A stretch of 34,144 bases of DNA from Eubacteriaceae bacterium (GTDB taxonomy: Bacteria > Bacillota > Clostridia > Eubacteriales > Anaerofustaceae). The position numbers and the translations under genes were made by a program. The stretch covers positions 1-34,144 of the forward strand of contig WRIE01000037.1 in assembly GCA_009782875.1 (NCBI GenBank), written 5' to 3'. Below are positions 1 through 6,078 of this stretch, piece by piece. The notes below the pieces were generated by a model. That model was not told the origin of the DNA and made no database searches. It saw only the letters and a list, made by a program, of their open reading frames with translations. Positions within the stretch are counted from its first letter, which is position 1, and the number at the start of each line of letters is the position of its first letter.

Positions 1-62
1 ATCCATACCAAGTGGTATTTTATATCGTATGTGCAATGCGCCGACTTTCTGTAGTTCTCCAA
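1..62 (-). CDS. tnpA: IS200/IS605-family transposase TnpA, N-terminus only (runs off the window)
   Basis: Reading the minus strand from a TTG codon at 62-60 gives MENYRKSAHCTYDIKYHLVW, which matches the start of Y1 (HUH) single-strand transposases of the IS200/IS605 family: a short basic N-terminus followed by the YDIKYHLVW strand. A GAGGTG ribosome binding site lies 7 bases upstream of the TTG. Only about 20 residues are in the window, so the HUH motif and catalytic tyrosine cannot be checked. In this family TnpA cuts and joins single-stranded hairpin ends, and the element end upstream of tnpA should lie to the right (see 61-164). Confidence 0.6.
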   Translation of the reverse strand, partial: MENYRKSAHCTYDIKYHLVW

Positions 63-111
63 TTGTTTTCACCTCTTCGATTTAGTATTACTAAATCGGC
101 TGAAAACAATT
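61..111 (-). promoter_or_regulatory. Long hairpin over the tnpA start codon
   Basis: Outer arms 61-71 and 101-111 (AATTGTTTTCA / TGAAAACAATT) and inner arms 78-87 and 89-98 (CGATTTAGTA / TACTAAATCG) form a long interrupted stem. On the transcript the 3' outer arm contains the TTG start and part of the Shine-Dalgarno region. Translation of IS200 tnpA is known to be held down by a 5' leader stem-loop, and this looks like the same arrangement. That it works this way here is inference. Confidence 0.5.
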
Positions 112-136
112 CATCTTGCAAGTTGACCTAAAGGTT

Positions 137-164
137 TCGCCTGGAAGGCGAGGGTTTTAGACCC
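137..164. repeat. Two adjacent short hairpins, candidate IS200/IS605 left end
   Basis: TCGCCT/AGGCGA (137-142 with 146-151, 3-base loop) is followed directly by GGGT/ACCC (152-155 with 161-164). IS200/IS605 elements carry subterminal hairpins recognised by TnpA instead of inverted repeats, and these lie where the left end of the minus-strand tnpA element should be. The exact cleavage site is not visible. Confidence 0.4.
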
Positions 165-192
165 ATTATACAGACAATAAAAGATCTCAAAT

Positions 193-562
193 ATGTCTAT
201 TGGCAAATGGTATGACAGCTCATTTATAAAACTAAACAGCCATCACATCTATACTGGAGTAAAATATGATGATATCTCTTCTTAAACACCTGTTGTGAAT
301 TCATCTATTACTCTGCGGGGGTACAAGTCAGTCTCTAAATCGGTAACAGTCAAATCGACAAATGCATCATATATTGAGGACTGGATAAATTGGGGCAAAT
401 CTAATCAAAGTGGATAAACCGATGGTGCCAGGCGACAGTGGAGGCGAGGCTATCGGCGGCACAGGTAGCCAGACAAACTATATCGTTGGAATCAATAAAT
501 CCGCTATAATTTACGAAACCTGGTTGGTCAAAGGCAGTGTAATCTTGAATGCCTTCAAATAA
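193..562 (+). pseudogene. Trypsin-like (S1 family) secreted serine protease, broken C-terminal part
   Basis: One frame from ATG 193 reads IGKWYDSSFIKLNS... with only a TAA at 283-285 until a second TAA at 415-417. It includes a VTVKSTNASYIEDW segment typical of bacterial trypsin-like proteases. A one-base shift near 389-417 then leads into KVDKPMVPGDSGGEAIG, with the GDSGG motif that carries the nucleophilic serine, ending at TAA 560-562. The His and Asp regions of the triad and any signal peptide are absent or lie beyond the IS200-like end. In-frame stop, frameshift and truncation make it a pseudogene. The open minus-strand frame across the same DNA is a shadow. Confidence 0.6.
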
Positions 563-721
563 GGCTGGATAATTCAGGAGGGGAGAGTTTTCTTTGCTAT
601 GCAATTCCTGCTAAACATGGAAGCAAAGCAAGGGTAAGCTGCAAAACTGCGGGGAAGTGATAATAGCGAAAAACTTGAAGCTTTGTGATTGGTCAGCAGC
701 AGCATGTGAGATTGTACATAC

Positions 722-1029
722 ATAGAGCTTGCGTTTTATGACTGGAAAGGGGGGCTCGGGCTGGAGAAGGACTATTTGGCGCTGTCTGTCTTCGAGCTCG
801 GGAAGGTAGCGGCTTTGAGTCAGAGGCCCACAGGCATTGGAGCCTGCTGCTCAACGGGGGCGAGATCCCCGGGGAGGCTCCAGCGCACATCAAAAAAGCG
901 AGGTCTATCGTCGATTTCGCGAACTTGACGGAGGAGGAGAGGAAATTGGCGACTAGGCAAGAGATGGAGCAGTCCAGGAGGGAATCGGAGATGCACACCG
1001 CCTACGAGCAGGGCAAGATGGACGGATAG
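722..1029 (+). pseudogene. Rpn-family PD-(D/E)XK nuclease/transposase, C-terminal remnant
   Basis: The first frame (722 to about 817) reads IELAFYDWKGG...EKDYLALSVFELGKVAAL. A shift near 818-828 leads to a second frame with EAHRHWSLLLNGGEIPGE, ARSIVDFANLTEEER and a charged tail rich in E, R and Q, ending at TAG 1027-1029. The W..LL region, the KAxxxxDFxxLTEEE stretch and the charged tail match the C-terminal half of Rpn/PDDEXK transposase-like nucleases. The N-terminal catalytic half is not visible. The DNA is distinctly more GC-rich than the chromosomal genes, suggesting transfer. The family call rests on pattern recognition only. Confidence 0.4.
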
Positions 1030-1190
1030 CCTTGATGTGGCTGTGTGGGATTTTGGGGTGGACCTCGCGCAAGCCATGCACTCGTTCGGGATAGGCTCAG
1101 AAAAGCGGGTCGAGGCGGAGAGGATGCTCCGGGGCATGTGCATCGAATACAAGGAATAGAGCTGCAGTTCCGCAACCAAAAAAAGACGGC

Positions 1191-1227
1191 AAGCCTGGCA
1201 ATGGCAATAGCGCAGCCGGGCTTTTTT
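1191..1227 (+). terminator. Rho-independent terminator
   Basis: AAGCCTGGC (1191-1199) pairs with GCCGGGCTT (1215-1223, one G-T pair), with six T from 1222. It is placed to end transcription from the Rpn-like remnant. The 160 bases between that gene and the hairpin encode no clear product; the open frame across 1045-1344 runs through the hairpin and is not believed. Confidence 0.65.
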
Positions 1228-1397
1228 ATTTTCTGGCAGCCCTGTGCCCCGGCTTTTCCGCCGTGCCTGCAGCGAGCCAGCCCCCGCCAGGCGCAGTTTC
1301 GCGATGCGCCCAAAGGGATCCCCTCCCCAGGGTATAATCTCTAAAGAAATTCAGACACGAAAAAGGGCATTTCTTAGTTTGATGGGCAAACTAAAAT

Positions 1398-1679
1398 ATG
1401 AGAAAGAACTACACATCGAACTATAAAGCGGAAGCAGCGCTTGAAGTGTTGCGGGAAGCGGAAAGCCTTGGCGAGATAGCCGGACGGCTGGAAGCGCACC
1501 CCAATATGCTCAGCCGCTGGAAAAGCACTGCAGCCAAGAATTTGCACACCGTGTTTGAAGATTCCAAGGGTGAGAGCAAACTCGCACATGAAGCTGAAAA
1601 ACAGGAGCTTTACGCACAAATCGGCGAATTGTCTAGCAAGCTTGCTTGGCTCAAAAAAAAATCTGGCATCGGCATTTAG
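1398..1679 (+). CDS. IS3-family transposase OrfA
   Basis: 93 residues. The N-terminus MRKNYTSNYKAEAALEVLRE is the HTH_Tnp_1 helix-turn-helix (SLGEIAGRLEAHPNMLSRWK, residues about 26-45), followed by a leucine-zipper-like charged segment and the family's WLKKKSGI ending. It binds the element's ends and partners OrfB. It ends inside OrfB's upstream open frame, next to a run of nine A (1653-1661). OrfB lies in the +1 frame relative to OrfA, whereas IS3 elements normally use -1 slippage, so either OrfB is translated on its own or an indel has broken the fusion. ATG 1398 is the only sensible start. Confidence 0.75.
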   Translation: MRKNYTSNYKAEAALEVLREAESLGEIAGRLEAHPNMLSRWKSTAAKNLHTVFEDSKGESKLAHEAEKQELYAQIGELSSKLAWLKKKSGIGI

Positions 1680-2553
1680 CCGCAGCGAGCGTCTTGGAAT
1701 GCTAGACAAAACTTCTGGATGCTACAGCATCAAGGAGCAATGCGGGCTGCTTAGCTTGAACCGTACAAGCATCTACTACAAACCTAAGCCAGTGAGCCGG
1801 CAAAAGTTGGCAGTTTTGAACCGGATTGGCGAAATCTATACCCTAGGCCCGGCTTTCGGCGGCGCGGCAACCGGCACGATTCTGCGCCGGGAAGGCCATA
1901 AAACCAGCGACCCGACCGTCCGCAAATATATGGCAGAAATGGGGTTGCGGGCTGTTTATCCCGGTCCCAGCCTGTCTAGGCGGGCGGCGGCGCATAAGGT
2001 TTATCCATATCTCTTGAAAGATTTGGAAACAACTGTCCCGAACCAAGTGTGGGGGGCTGGCATAACCTATATCCGCATGGAAAGCGACTTTTTGTACCTT
2101 GTTGCGTATATGGGCTGGTTTTCGAGATATGTGGTTCCATGGGGATTGCCGGACAATATGGAAACGGATTTTGTCCTCCGCGCACTGCGGCGCGGGCTCA
2201 AAGTCGCAGTCCCTGGGATTGCCAACCCAGACCAAGGGAGCCAGTCCACCGACCATTTGCATGTTGGGGAATTGCTTAAAAGCGCGGCCAAAACCAGCAT
2301 GGACGGCAAAGGGCGGTGTATGGGCAATATTTTCACCGAGCGGCTTTGGCGCAGCTTGAAATACCAGGAAGCCTACCTTGAAGAGTATGAGACGCCACGC
2401 GGGGCCAGGGCTGGAATACGCGGCTATTTCGAGCTTTACAATACTTTTCGCCCCCGCCAGGGCATCGGCGGCTTGACCCCGCATGAAGCGTATTTTGGAA
2501 AAGCAGCGTCCGGCTTGGCATCCGCCAAAGCATTTATTCCACGGTTTTCTTGA
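1654..2553 (+). pseudogene. IS3-family transposase OrfB, catalytic triad damaged
   Basis: The frame carries the rve/DDE integrase fold of IS3 OrfB: an SRSERLGML start after the A run, LNRTSIYYKPKP, YPYLLKDLE, then the core. The first catalytic Asp, normally in a W(A/S)TDITYI motif, is Gly here: WGAGITYI, codon GGC at 2059-2061. The second Asp (NPDQGSQ) and the Glu (TERLWRSLKY) are kept. The DW after the first strand is GW, and the usual YGSRR region reads FGGAATG. With one catalytic residue missing it is unlikely to be active. The translational start is unclear: CTG 1663 or ATG 1699 are options, and an ATG at 1555 lies within orfA. Confidence 0.7.
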
Positions 2554-2958
2554 CAACGAGCCTTTGTCGCGCGATTCCATCGCCGAAAGCGGAGCCGCCG
2601 CCCTCTCCACCAGCAAGGGCGCTGGCTCCGGGGCAGCGGCTCCGCCCATGGCAAGGCTATCACTCGACAAACTCATTGCAAAGAAACTTTCGCGGCATAA
2701 ACGCTTTGGCTTAACTGCATTATATTGGCTAAATTTTGCTAGAGAGGAGGGAGAAATCAAACTAAGAAAAGCGAGTTTTGTGTCTTGACAAATTTTCGTT
2801 TTTAGGGCAGAGCCAGCGCATACAGCACTGCTTCCATTAATTTATTGACAGTTAGCCACAACGCGGTAACTGTCAGAGTGGGTTCACACGCTTCCATGAA
2901 GCGGATGAAATCACAGAATGAACGGTATCAAACGCATTGATGTTTTTTGATATTCGCT
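2554..2958. other. IS tail and intergenic DNA with two inverted repeats
   Basis: No gene is seen. A GC-rich stem pairs 2591-2603 (GGAGCCGCCGCCC) with 2631-2643 (one mismatch), with an inner CCAGC/GCTGG at 2610-2614 and 2621-2625; it lies inside the IS between orfB and the right end. Outside the IS, GACAGTTA (2847-2854) and TAACTGTC (2867-2874) form a perfect 8-bp repeat with a 12-base centre, whose role is unknown (operator or element end are possible). A short minus-strand frame at about 2868-2940 (FDTVHSVISSASWKRVNPL) may be a gene remnant. Confidence 0.45.
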
Positions 2959-3325
2959 TTACTGCTCACCGAAAATTCCAGTAAGCATTTTTTCCTCTAT
3001 ATGTATATGTATTCGATAAGCATTTTCCGGCGCAGTTTTGGAACGACCTACTATACGGATAACAAGACCGAATATCCCAAGAAGCAACCCCAATACCCAA
3101 CCAGTTCACAACGGCGATACGGGCAACAGAATAAACGTCATGCCCATTACAATAGAAATAAAGGTCGTGGTTCCTTATCATGGCTGGTTCAGTTTATGTT
3201 TTTGGTATCTTTCTGCGCATTACGAAGCGTTCTATCACGAAAAACCTCGCCAACAACGCATATGCTAAAACATAAAAAATAAGCACATATTTCCATCCGT
3301 CATACCAAGAAACAACGGTATGCTT
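2959..3325 (-). pseudogene. Remnant(s) of a small membrane protein
   Basis: Two minus-strand frames encode hydrophobic helices. The upstream one reads HTVVSWYDGWKYVLIFYVLA followed by LLARFFVIERFVMRRKIPKT and a stop. The second reads TTFISIVMGMTFILLPVSPL, a TGA, then TGWVLGLLLGIFGLVIRIVG and a basic tail ending at TAA 2961-2959. The alternation of helices with Arg/Lys loops is what real membrane proteins show, but the frame breaks mean it is not intact. The family is not recognised. It may be cargo of the same degraded element as the TOPRIM fragment next door. Confidence 0.35.
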
Positions 3326-3368
3326 TCAGAAAATAGTATAACATAAAATGTGAATCTGATACGAAAGT

Positions 3369-3676
3369 ATGAGCCACGCAAACCTTGTAAATGTCGACAC
3401 GAGCAATACGGGGGTATGGAAACAGCATAGCCGCCTATCCCTTGCGGGTACGAGCGACACCGTCCTGCCTTATTTTTGAATGAGCATAAAGAAGTCAAGG
3501 AACTTGTTTTGTGTTCGGATAACGACACGGTGGGGCGTGAAGCCGCCGCCCTCATAGCGCGGAAATACGCCGCAAAGGGTTACACTGTGTTGATTGACTT
3601 TCCGCAGGGCAAACTGCATAGTATCTCGAAGCTCTTTTCATTCATAAACAAGATAACAATTAAAAACAACCTCTAA
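3369..3676 (+). pseudogene. DUF3991/TOPRIM primase-like protein fragment from a conjugative element, frameshifted
   Basis: From ATG 3369: MSHANLVNVDTSNTGVWKQH then SRLSLAGTSDTVLPYF and TGA at 3477-3479. In the next frame, from 3476, LNEHKEVKELVLCSDNDTVG then REAAALIARKYAAKGYTVLI and DFPQGK. Joined, this matches the TOPRIM half of DUF3991 proteins: the SLAGTS motif, the LCxDNDxxG acidic motif, the KGY repeat and DFPxGK. The one-base shift falls in a run of five T (3473-3477). Similarity ends near 3615, and the remaining codons are unrelated and run into the tRNA operon terminator. Intact relatives have several hundred residues and belong to Tn916/CTn-type elements. Confidence 0.6.
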
Positions 3677-3698
3677 ATAAATAGATTATTGAGGTTGT
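3662..3698 (-). terminator. Terminator of the tRNA operon
   Basis: On the minus strand ACAACCTC (3698-3691) pairs with GAGGTTGT (3673-3666), with some inner AATAA/TTATT pairing, followed by a T run (3666-3662). It lies 30 bases after the 3' end of the last tRNA. On the plus strand it has no T run. Confidence 0.6.
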
Positions 3699-3727
3699 AG
3701 CTCTGGCAAAAAGCAATCATTAAAGTA

Positions 3728-3803
3728 TGGCAGGGGTAGCAGGACTCGAACCTACGCATGACGGAATCAAAATCCGTTGCCTTACCGACTTGGCTATACC
3801 CCT
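3728..3803 (-). tRNA. tRNA-Gln (anticodon TTG)
   Basis: The minus strand starts AGGGGTATAGCCAAG. The anticodon stem ACGGA/TCCGT closes the loop TTTTGAT, giving anticodon TTG; a GTTCGAG T-loop follows, and TACCCCT pairs the acceptor before G and an encoded CCA. It is 76 nt long and third in the tRNA operon. Confidence 0.93.
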
Positions 3804-3872
3804 ATAAAAATGTATCTGTTTCAAATATATGCCGAAATTATTGAAAATTGACAAACAATTGATTAAGAAAAA

Positions 3873-3948
3873 TGGCAGGGGTAGAAGGATTCGAACCTAC
3901 GAAGTGACGGAGTCAGAGTCCGTTGCCTTACCGCTTGGCGATACCCCT
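3873..3948 (-). tRNA. tRNA-Gln (anticodon CTG)
   Basis: Same acceptor (AGGGGTA/TACCCCT) and anticodon stem (ACGGA/TCCGT) as its neighbour, with loop CTCTGAC, so anticodon CTG. CCA is encoded. A CTG-specific glutamine tRNA is the less common isoacceptor and probably arose by duplication of the TTG gene. Confidence 0.92.
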
Positions 3949-3966
3949 TTGTTTGTTAATTGGATA

Positions 3967-4044
3967 TGGGGTGGATGATGGGACTCGAACCCACGATCTT
4001 CGGAACCACAATCCGACGCTTTAACCAACTAAGCCACACCCACC
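3967..4044 (-). tRNA. tRNA-His (anticodon GTG)
   Basis: The acceptor GTGGGTG/CATCCAC is preceded by an extra G (G-1, at 4044) opposite C73, the hallmark of tRNA-His. The anticodon stem TCGGA/TCCGA closes TTGTGGT, giving anticodon GTG; the T-arm loop is TTCGAGT and CCA is encoded. It is the first gene of the operon. Confidence 0.93.
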
Positions 4045-4058
4045 ACATCACGAAAAAA

Positions 4059-4087
4059 ATTTTAGCACACACAATAAAAACTGTCAA
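4059..4087 (-). promoter_or_regulatory. Promoter of the His-Gln-Gln tRNA operon
   Basis: On the minus strand: TTGACA (4087-4082), a 17-base spacer, TAAAAT (4064-4059). The expected start lies just before the tRNA-His 5' end at 4044. This is a perfect -35 and a 5/6 -10, suited to a stable RNA operon. Confidence 0.75.
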
Positions 4088-4424
4088 GTATAGGTTTTCT
4101 TATTTGTTTAATAAACGCAATAAAACGCAAAGTTGGAGTGGTTTTTTGAATTGGATACGAGAAAATGCTGCTAGGAAAAGGCAGCAAGCAAGTTGTTGCA
4201 ATTTCATGGCTATGCAAAGGATTGGATTTCTGGCGTTTAAGAAAACATCTTACAACAATGATGCGCATTTTCGGGGCTGGACAGGTTTCTGGGCGACAAG
4301 AGAGGGAGGTTTATTTTGCCAACACATACCCAAATTTTAAGATGGGTGCCATTCACTGGATCAAAGAACTAAACAATGTTTGCTGGATATGCAATACCCT
4401 CGAAGGCTGTTGGAATCATTGTTT
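4088..4424. other. Gap without a supported gene
   Basis: Open plus-strand frames here run into the tRNAs or the reverse of the flavoprotein gene, lack a ribosome binding site and show no family pattern. I see no gene, repeat or terminator with a T run. Confidence 0.4.
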
Positions 4425-4982
4425 CTATCCGATTGATACGCCAGGCTTCCTGCCCTTTGCCATGGCTTTTGCTGCTTCGTAAGCTGCAATGCCTTTATAG
4501 TCGCAATTCCATCGGTTTATGCTGATGCAATCAAATATGTTTGCATCAGTGTGCCTGCAAAAACGATCAAGTTGATCGATACACGTCAACACGCCATTTC
4601 CTGATCCTCCAGCACTCGCAATAAGCAGCACAGGTTTTCCTGAAAGTGCTCCATTGTTGAATTCACACCTCCGTAACCGGTCAAGAAAACCTTTCAGGCT
4701 CTCTTCCACTTCTGCCCAATAGACAGGAGTTATGATGCATATCAGGTCAGCTTCTTGAACCTCGCTTTGGAGCTGTGCGAAACCATCTCTGCCAAAAGTG
4801 CAAAATGAGGAGTCACGGCATAATCCCCATCCGTCATCACAAACCTGGCATCTGCCAATATTGTTTGTTTTTGAAATGCAGACAGTGGCTCCTCCCGCTT
4901 TAGCTCCGTTTTCGACTTGTTTTTGGATAGAATAACATAAACCGGATTGTTTCGGATTCCCTGTTATTATTTGATATCTCAT
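4425..4982 (-). CDS. Iron-sulfur flavoprotein / NADPH-dependent FMN reductase-like protein
   Basis: 185 residues of flavodoxin-like fold: an N-terminal strand and phosphate loop (IITGNPKQSG, residues 5-14) for FMN, and the TPVYW turn (85-89). Between them lies a Cys cluster at C45, C48, C55 and C61 (C-x2-C-x6-C-x5-C), resembling the compact cluster motif of iron-sulfur flavoproteins and allowing a 4Fe-4S centre. It probably moves electrons with FMN; the substrate is unknown. GGAGG lies 5 bases before the ATG. It runs the same way as lgt, 144 bp downstream, with no obvious terminator between, so they may be co-transcribed. Confidence 0.75.
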   Translation of the reverse strand: MRYQIITGNPKQSGLCYSIQKQVENGAKAGGATVCISKTNNIGRCQVCDDGWGLCRDSSFCTFGRDGFAQLQSEVQEADLICIITPVYWAEVEESLKGFLDRLRRCEFNNGALSGKPVLLIASAGGSGNGVLTCIDQLDRFCRHTDANIFDCISINRWNCDYKGIAAYEAAKAMAKGRKPGVSIG

Positions 4983-5126
4983 ATTGCCTCCGTTGTCTCA
5001 AAATTACCTATATTTGCCAAGATATAATCCTGGTTAGTGGTGTGAGTTTGCTTCATAGAGGTGGCTGTTCCTGCTAGCTCTCCACAGGCATAAAATTAAC
5101 CAGTTGTCAATGAAACTGCGTGAACC

Positions 5127-5915
5127 TTAACGTTGATCGAGTTTTTGAGGTGGATATGCTGGCATTTGCTTCTTCAGCGTTTTATTCATTGCCAACATAG
5201 CTATCCCAGCCACTATGAAGAAAATGGATATAAACTGGGATGTGGTGAGGAATGAAACTGATCCTCTAGGGTCATCCCGCAAGAATTCAATCGCAAATCG
5301 CCCAACGCCGTATAGGATCAAGTAGAATGTGGTAGTTTGCCCATAATAGGTGCGTTTTGCATATATTGTGTGCAGTATTGCTGCGATTGCAAGATCGCCT
5401 AAGGTTGAAATGAGCTGGGTTGGCAGCAACGGGATTCCCGGAGGGGCGAAGGAGCCTTGTGGAAATACGATGCCAATAGCAAGAGTAGTTGTTTTTCCAT
5501 AGCAGCATCCAGCTAAGTGGCAACCGATCCTGCCTATTCCTTGTGCCATTGCAACAGAGGGGAAAAGTAAATCTGCGTATTTTATAAAACTAAGATTCTT
5601 TTTTTTGCAGTACAGATAAACACTTCCTGACCCGCTGATCAAGCCGCCATACACGACAAAGCCGTTGCCAATATCGAGCAACATTTTTGGGTTTTGAATT
5701 ATGCTCTTTATCTCCGTGATATAGAAGAGAAGTTTGGAGCCAGCGTATCCCCCAATTAATGCAACAAGAACAATATTGTATACTTGGTCAGGGTCCAATC
5801 CGTTTTTCTTTGCCTTCCAGCTACCTACCAACATCGCAGATACAAATCCGAGAGCGGTCATCAATCCATATGTGTAAATAGTAAATGGTCCAATTGTAAA
5901 GAGTTGCGGATGCAT
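5127..5915 (-). CDS. lgt: Prolipoprotein diacylglyceryl transferase Lgt
   Basis: Transfers diacylglycerol from phosphatidylglycerol to the lipobox Cys of prolipoproteins, the first step of lipoprotein maturation in the membrane. 262 residues, normal length. It has the N-terminal HPQLFTIGPFTIYTYGL motif, several hydrophobic segments, the Lgt signature GRIGCHLAGCCYG (128-140) in the Gram-positive form, and GRFAIEFLRDD (205-215) with a conserved Arg. AAGGAGG lies just before ATG 5915. The 780-residue protein gene upstream is on the same strand but is separated by a terminator at 6023-6060, so lgt probably has its own promoter. Confidence 0.95.
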   Translation of the reverse strand: MHPQLFTIGPFTIYTYGLMTALGFVSAMLVGSWKAKKNGLDPDQVYNIVLVALIGGYAGSKLLFYITEIKSIIQNPKMLLDIGNGFVVYGGLISGSGSVYLYCKKKNLSFIKYADLLFPSVAMAQGIGRIGCHLAGCCYGKTTTLAIGIVFPQGSFAPPGIPLLPTQLISTLGDLAIAAILHTIYAKRTYYGQTTTFYLILYGVGRFAIEFLRDDPRGSVSFLTTSQFISIFFIVAGIAMLAMNKTLKKQMPAYPPQKLDQR

Positions 5916-6022
5916 TATTCCTCCTTAGATCCTTTTGATTATACCAATGAGTAAGGCAAATCAAAGCGATAAAAGAAAAAAAGCATAATGGAGTTCAATA
6001 TCGATGGATTGTTTTTAAATGT

Positions 6023-6060
6023 AAAAGCACGCCAATGCCTTCATTGGCAAAGGCGTGCTT
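6023..6060 (-). terminator. Terminator after the 780-residue protein gene
   Basis: AAGCACGCC and GGCGTGCTT (6052-6060 with 6025-6033) form a 9-bp stem with extra AATG/CATT pairing inside, and on the minus strand it runs into TTTT. It starts 18 bases after the stop of the gene at 6079. Confidence 0.65.
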
Positions 6061-6078
6061 AAACCGTCTTCCTGCCAT

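Larger units (their letters stand above)
1351..2789 (+). mobile_element. IS3-family insertion sequence (decayed)
   Basis: About 1.44 kb with orfA and orfB. The ends are imperfect inverted repeats of about 33 bp: the left reads CAGACACGAAAAAGGGCATT then TCTTAGTTTGAT (to 1383), and the reverse complement of the right (2756-2789) reads AAGACACAAAACTCGCTTTT then CTTAGTTTGAT. AAAT occurs on both flanks (1347-1350 and 2790-2793) as a possible 4-bp target duplication. The transposase region is clearly more GC-rich than its surroundings, as in the second IS3 copy at 13574-14821. The exact tips are uncertain by a few bases. Confidence 0.7.

Noticed and set aside
401-604. Minus-strand open frame of 67 codons
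   Set aside because: It is the shadow of the plus-strand trypsin-like remnant carrying GDSGG.
1045-1344. Plus-strand frame of 99 codons after the Rpn remnant
   Set aside because: It runs through a clear terminator hairpin and its composition reflects GC-rich DNA.
1843-2760. 305-codon minus-strand frame across the IS3 element
   Set aside because: It is a GC-driven shadow of orfB, whose transposase motifs are unmistakable.
3960-4340. Plus-strand frame of 126 codons
   Set aside because: Its start lies inside the tRNA-His gene and it has no ribosome binding site or family pattern.
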